This document shows, in pieces, positions 18,171 to 21,624 of a stretch of 21,624 bases of DNA; the stretch's first letter is position 1, and every line of letters starts with the position of its first letter. Location: assembly GCA_026260175.1 (NCBI GenBank), contig JAKCWW010010304.1:352-21975 (forward strand), read 5' to 3'. This DNA comes from Reticulitermes lucifugus. Taxonomy: Eukaryota; Arthropoda; Insecta; Blattodea; Rhinotermitidae. The notes beneath the pieces were generated by a model. The model did no database searches. It was given only the letters and a program-made list of their open reading frames with translations, and was not told the origin of the DNA. The translations under genes were made by a program, and so were the position numbers.

Positions 18171-19854
18171 AAACGAACGTGGGAGCACACCTATTTCTTT
18201 TTCGGGAGGTCCTGGTTTTAAATTTCTATCCGAAAACTGGGAATCCCTGTCTGAGGGTCTTCGTCGTTTTCCTCGGTCCCTTCAGGAAAAGTCGCTATAC
18301 TAATTTACTTGAAATCAGGCCATGGTCGCTAAATTCTGCACAATTTCCAATTCAGTATTCACTTATTATTTGATGCTATGCAGTCCAAGCTTCTGTAAAT
18401 GCCGTTAAATAAATCATAACTAAATCAATAGTCCGGCTACCTTCTTTAAGTTTACATTTTTTCCCCTCTTATTAAAGCAACCAGGACAGTACAAGGATAA
18501 TATCCCGCATGTAGACCGTATTATACTAAACCATAACCTTTCCAGTTCAATTCGCATTATCTCATGTGGCGTGACACAAATTAACTTCTGCAGAGAGCGT
18601 CCATATATCTTTCCATGCATTAATTTAAGAAATCTCCTTATATGATACATTTTCACTGCAGATACAGTTTTTATTCTTGAACAGACGCAAAGAAATTGTT
18701 GAAAATACACCCGTTCCTATCCTTATTCCCCTTTTATTCGTTTGCCATAATGTGTGACATTCAACTTACATGAACGATGTCAAGAATTAGCAAGACTAAG
18801 ACGCCTATTCACCTACAGTAGGTGTTTTAAGAGGCTATTAAATTATTAATAGAGCTGTCAAGTCTCTTGAATCTTCTGTCACCGGACGTGAAGCAGTAAG
18901 AAAGTAATTAAATGGAAACTGACTACGAAATACACGCAAGTGTTTACAACTTGACACAAACCATAAATTTAAGCATAGGCTGGGAGATATTTTTAGTACA
19001 TTGCTCATTTCATGGGTTAATAAAAGAGCGAATCGCAACAACAAAGGGAACATTACGGCACATAAGGATCGGACAGTCACATGACAGGTTTAGTAAGAGA
19101 TGATAAAACAGAGACGAATATGCTGCCATCACTCTGTACGGATTGATCGAGTATTTCTTATTTAACGTACAATGGTTACTATACGTACACCACCTCAAAA
19201 CTGAATAAAATTTGCATTGCGCCCACAGAGTATTTTTCTACTTTGTAAGATCCTCACAATAAACAGCGATTAGTTCCTGAACAGTATTAACCGATTGGTC
19301 TTGATAATGAAGACGCCTTGTGTTTTCTGTCAGTGCTGACGCGGCGACATACAATAAAATCACCACAACCATAGGGAACGGAACCCCTATTGTCCTGTTG
19401 CCCGGCTCATAATAATGAACTACACGGCTCATCCAGTAATACAAGTAGGGATCCCATTCGTCCCGGTTTTATGGGTTTTAAAGATCTGTGTTCCGGTGTC
19501 CCGCAAAATTCGGTTCTTCAAAGTCCTAGAAGTACGACATTTCTGACAATGCGTACGAATATTCTGACTGTTCCACAGTGGGAGAAAACCTGTACAGGAG
19601 TAGGAGAGCCAGCAACCAGTCACTAACAGGAGTATAAGAGGAAAAAAATGTGTAGATGACTGATTAGAGTCTGGGCTGAGATTGGGAGGCATGAGGAACG
19701 GACAAATAAAGAAAAACTAGTTAGTGAATTGACTGTCCGAGTTTGAGTATAATAATAATTATTATTATTATGATTTTTTTTAGTCGTCCTCTTCTACCTA
19801 CTCCGGTTTTCCCGTTTCAGTGTCCAGGTTATTATGATTATAATACTTATAAAA
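18171..19854. other. No supported gene
   Basis: The stretch is mostly AT-rich with scattered short open frames on both strands (for example plus 18119-18373, minus 18420-18710, minus 18838-19080, minus 19429-19692). None has a recognisable domain or consistent neighbours. An (ATT)n run lies near 19748-19770. Confidence 0.5.
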
Positions 19855-20130
19855 GGTAAAGCAATCCCATTACAGGCCTGGAGAGGCCCTTAGGGTTCCA
19901 GGAGGTTGAGGCTCCCAGATTTTTAGACAATCGACACATGAAGGTGGTAAGGTTGTCAGCCCTACGCACCGGCCACCTTTACCACCCAAAAAATATGCCT
20001 GGTACTCATTTCTATTAGAGGCTGAGTCAACCCCAGGGCCATAGTGCGACCGGAAGAATTATGTCAATGAAAAATTCCCATGACACCATCGGGAATCAAA
20101 TCCGCAACCTTCCGGCTTGTAACGCAGTGC

Positions 20131-20131
<1 letters not shown>
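19855..20131 (-). mobile_element. tRNA-derived SINE-like element
   Basis: On the minus strand the head reads AAGCACTGCGTTACAAGCCG, like a tRNA anticodon-arm region. GGATTTGATTCCC follows, a B box with one change from GGTTCGATTCC. The body and the tail (GGCCTGTAATGGGATTGC, then CTTTACC) follow. The head abuts (TTA)n at 20130-20162. The body shares ordered blocks with 9175-9345, so this is a dispersed family. Confidence 0.65.

Positions 20132-20162
<31 letters not shown>
20130..20162. repeat. (TTA)n microsatellite
   Basis: About eleven trinucleotide units, directly adjoining the SINE-like head. It is the source of a poly-Ile stretch in an overlapping open frame. Confidence 0.9.
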
Positions 20163-20699
20163 TCATTTTTGTGTTTGTGTTTCATAACTTTTATCTGTCA
20201 TCTCGTTGCAGTAATATTAATAAATTACCCCGCTTTTTCATTGCGTGTCGCGTTAAGAATTTTGTCTTCTATCCTCCCCCCTTCAGCTGAATGTCATTGT
20301 GTCCCGGTTTTTTTTTTTTAAAAAATGGGATCCCTAAATATGAAGCATAAGGCAGCTGACAGAAATTGTTTTACCAATGTCGTGCAGCTCACAGAATGCG
20401 CACCCAATTGTGCGTGGTTCTTTCGTGTTAACTGCCCGAAGATGAATTATGCTAATTGATTAGTTAAGCGTGCAGCTTCCGTTTTCTTGTAGCCGTCCAG
20501 TCATGGTGCTCCGTAGTTTGCGATTCCTCCAGCAGATGGCATGGTATGAAACAAGATCTGCAACCTCACATGCGCATTCGTACAGCTCCTCCTAATTAGT
20601 CCCGAAAGATAAGGCGTAGTTCGTTCTACGCAACTGCGTTCAATCTTCCTTACGAATGACAGTAATGCCGATATGAAATGTCATAGGATGGAGGATGAG
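20163..20699. other. No supported feature
   Basis: AT-rich sequence at first, with T and A runs near 20310, then mixed composition. No open frame or repeat is recognised. Confidence 0.5.
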
Positions 20700-20900
20700 A
20701 AGAAGTGCGTTGTAGCCTTGTTTTTAGACGGAACCATCCTGACGGCGGGACAAATGAGGAAAGTGACGGCTACGAGCTGGGCAATAGGGTTCGATTCCCG
20801 GCTGAAATACAAATTCGTTGCTGTCACTGTACAGGCAGACTCTGGAACCCGTCCAGTCTCTTATACAATGCGTGTCCGGGGTTCGTATCTTTACTGGGGG
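20700..20900 (+). mobile_element. Possible tRNA-derived SINE
   Basis: GGTTCGATTCC (20788-20798) is a perfect B box inside GAGCTGGGCAATAGGGTTCG, typical of insect SINE heads. A convincing A box is not visible, and the 3' boundary is unclear. A second, weaker B-box-like string, GGGGTTCGTATC, lies near 20880. The overlapping 140-codon plus-strand open frame (20673-21095) has no domain and is explained by this repeat. Confidence 0.45.
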
Positions 20901-21032
20901 AAGCGTAGACGGGGTGTGAAGTTGATCACCAACTTATATCTAGTAACGAGGTTAAAAATTCGTCAAATATGCTACCTCCACTTGCCCACTGGTGCGCATT
21001 TAAGCACAAGGATTTATGACTATCATCTGGTC

Positions 21033-21060
21033 CAGGGGTGCAAAAATTCCGGGCGCCGGG
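21033..21060 (+). mobile_element. Left-end fragment of hAT-type element
   Basis: CAGGGGTGCAAAAATTCCGG closely matches the terminal repeat of the 157-bp element at 1924-2080 (CAGGGGTGCACAAATTTTCC). No right end is seen downstream, so the copy is truncated or the match is chance. Confidence 0.45.
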
Positions 21061-21099
21061 GAGTCTTCTACTTATGCAAGAGATCACAATATTAAGTAA

Positions 21100-21115
21100 T
21101 TGTTTTATAAAACAA
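21100..21115. repeat. Perfect 16-bp AT-rich palindrome
   Basis: TTGTTTTATAAAACAA reads the same on both strands and lies 12 bases left of the hammerhead candidate. Confidence 0.9.
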
Positions 21116-21126
21116 CAATTAATGTG

Positions 21127-21167
21127 CTCCCTGATGATGGACCAGTAAGGTCCGAAACACGTAGGAG
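21127..21167 (+). ncRNA. Candidate minimal type I hammerhead ribozyme
   Basis: Parts in order: stem I strand CTCC (21127-21130), CTGATGA core box (21131-21137), one extra T, stem II GGACC with GGTCC around AGTAA (21139-21153), GAA (21154-21156), a tiny stem III ACACGT (A-T and C-G pairs, 21157-21162), A at the cleavage position (21163), and GGAG (21164-21167) closing stem I with four perfect pairs. Minimal stem III hammerheads of this type are known from Penelope-like retroelements. The extra base between the core and stem II is a departure from the strict consensus and could reduce activity. No reverse transcriptase is nearby. Confidence 0.6.
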
Positions 21168-21624
21168 TTGAGTTGATGTTTTTAGAAATATTGTTGTGAA
21201 ACTATGACAATTGTGTGCATTTGTTGGTTAAAATTACAGAAATTGCTTTACCATGTCTGCCTGTTCGCATGTAGCAAATCGAGAAATTCTCAGCGAATTT
21301 TAATTCTTTATCAGAGGGTTCCACTAAGAAGTTTCAGACGAGAACTGCTGAAAGAATTTTTATTTAATTTTACAATGGAAACTTTTACTAAGTTTAGTTA
21401 GTCTAGAATTGCTGAGTGGATTGTGATTTAATTTATAGTAGTAAGTTTCACTAAAATTTGTCGACACATTCCAAATTTTGCTAAAATCTGTCACTTCACA
21501 TAAAGAACTTGAAGCGTTCCTGCACGCATCTAGAGTGCAATTCGCTAAATATTTCATTCAGTCTGTAGTCTGTCTTACGACAGCTCCGTAGCCTCTTCCA
21601 AAGCGAGTTCTCCACAGGGTGCGA
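21168..21624. other. No supported gene
   Basis: AT-rich sequence with two short opposing open frames (plus 21204-21401, minus 21360-21557) lacking any recognisable domain. The window ends without a clear boundary. Confidence 0.5.

Noticed and set aside
20673..21095. 140-codon plus-strand open frame as a gene
   Set aside because: It spans a SINE-like B box, and a second plus-strand frame over the same bases (20705-20908) is also open. No domain is recognised.

Overview
This window looks like ordinary repeat-dense, non-coding DNA from an arthropod nuclear genome, most likely an insect. A cockroach or termite (Blattodea) is my best guess. It rests on familiar junk peptides such as FWAMTPCILVGGYQRFGG and ISALKMEASFTSETSVNFYEA, which I associate with blattodean genomes from memory and not from a search. 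There are no operons, no bacterial signals, and no open frame longer than 185 codons. No frame resembles a host protein, and I found no exon chain, rRNA, CRISPR array or intact tRNA gene. I therefore call no functional gene.

Layout. 1-1135: two retroelement-end-like segments in opposite orientation, one hammerhead-like module, and a near-perfect 43-bp-arm hairpin. 1767-2088: an interspersed repeat copy next to a 157-bp hAT-type miniature element with an 8-bp target duplication. 2985-3311: a second hAT-type miniature element with a (TTA)n core. 5301-5885 plus 6380-6515: copy A of a long dispersed repeat, matched by copy B at 17601-18170 in the same orientation. 7928-8168: a fold-back of two ~111-bp arms, each carrying a hammerhead-like module. 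8800-9340: another interspersed repeat copy and a SINE-like copy. 9870-9909: another hammerhead-like module. 10720-11290 (minus): a LINE whose 5' endonuclease start is joined almost directly to its 3' tail. 11935-12180 (plus) and 12590-12880 (minus): two decayed LINE 3' ends facing each other. 13480-13795: a tRNA-derived SINE with a (GAT)n tail, minus strand. 16039-16280: a two-unit tandem array made from a LINE tail. 17040-17326: a third hAT-type element, the clearest of the three. 19855-20131 and 20700-20900: two more SINE-like segments. 21127-21167: the best hammerhead ribozyme candidate.

What ties it together is retroelement and DNA-transposon traffic. The most interesting feature is a recurring module of the form CTGATGA, stem II, GAAA, tiny stem III, seen five times on both strands. 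One copy (21127-21167) preserves almost every part expected of a minimal type I hammerhead ribozyme, the type known from Penelope-like retroelements. I see no evidence of a larger undescribed multi-gene system.
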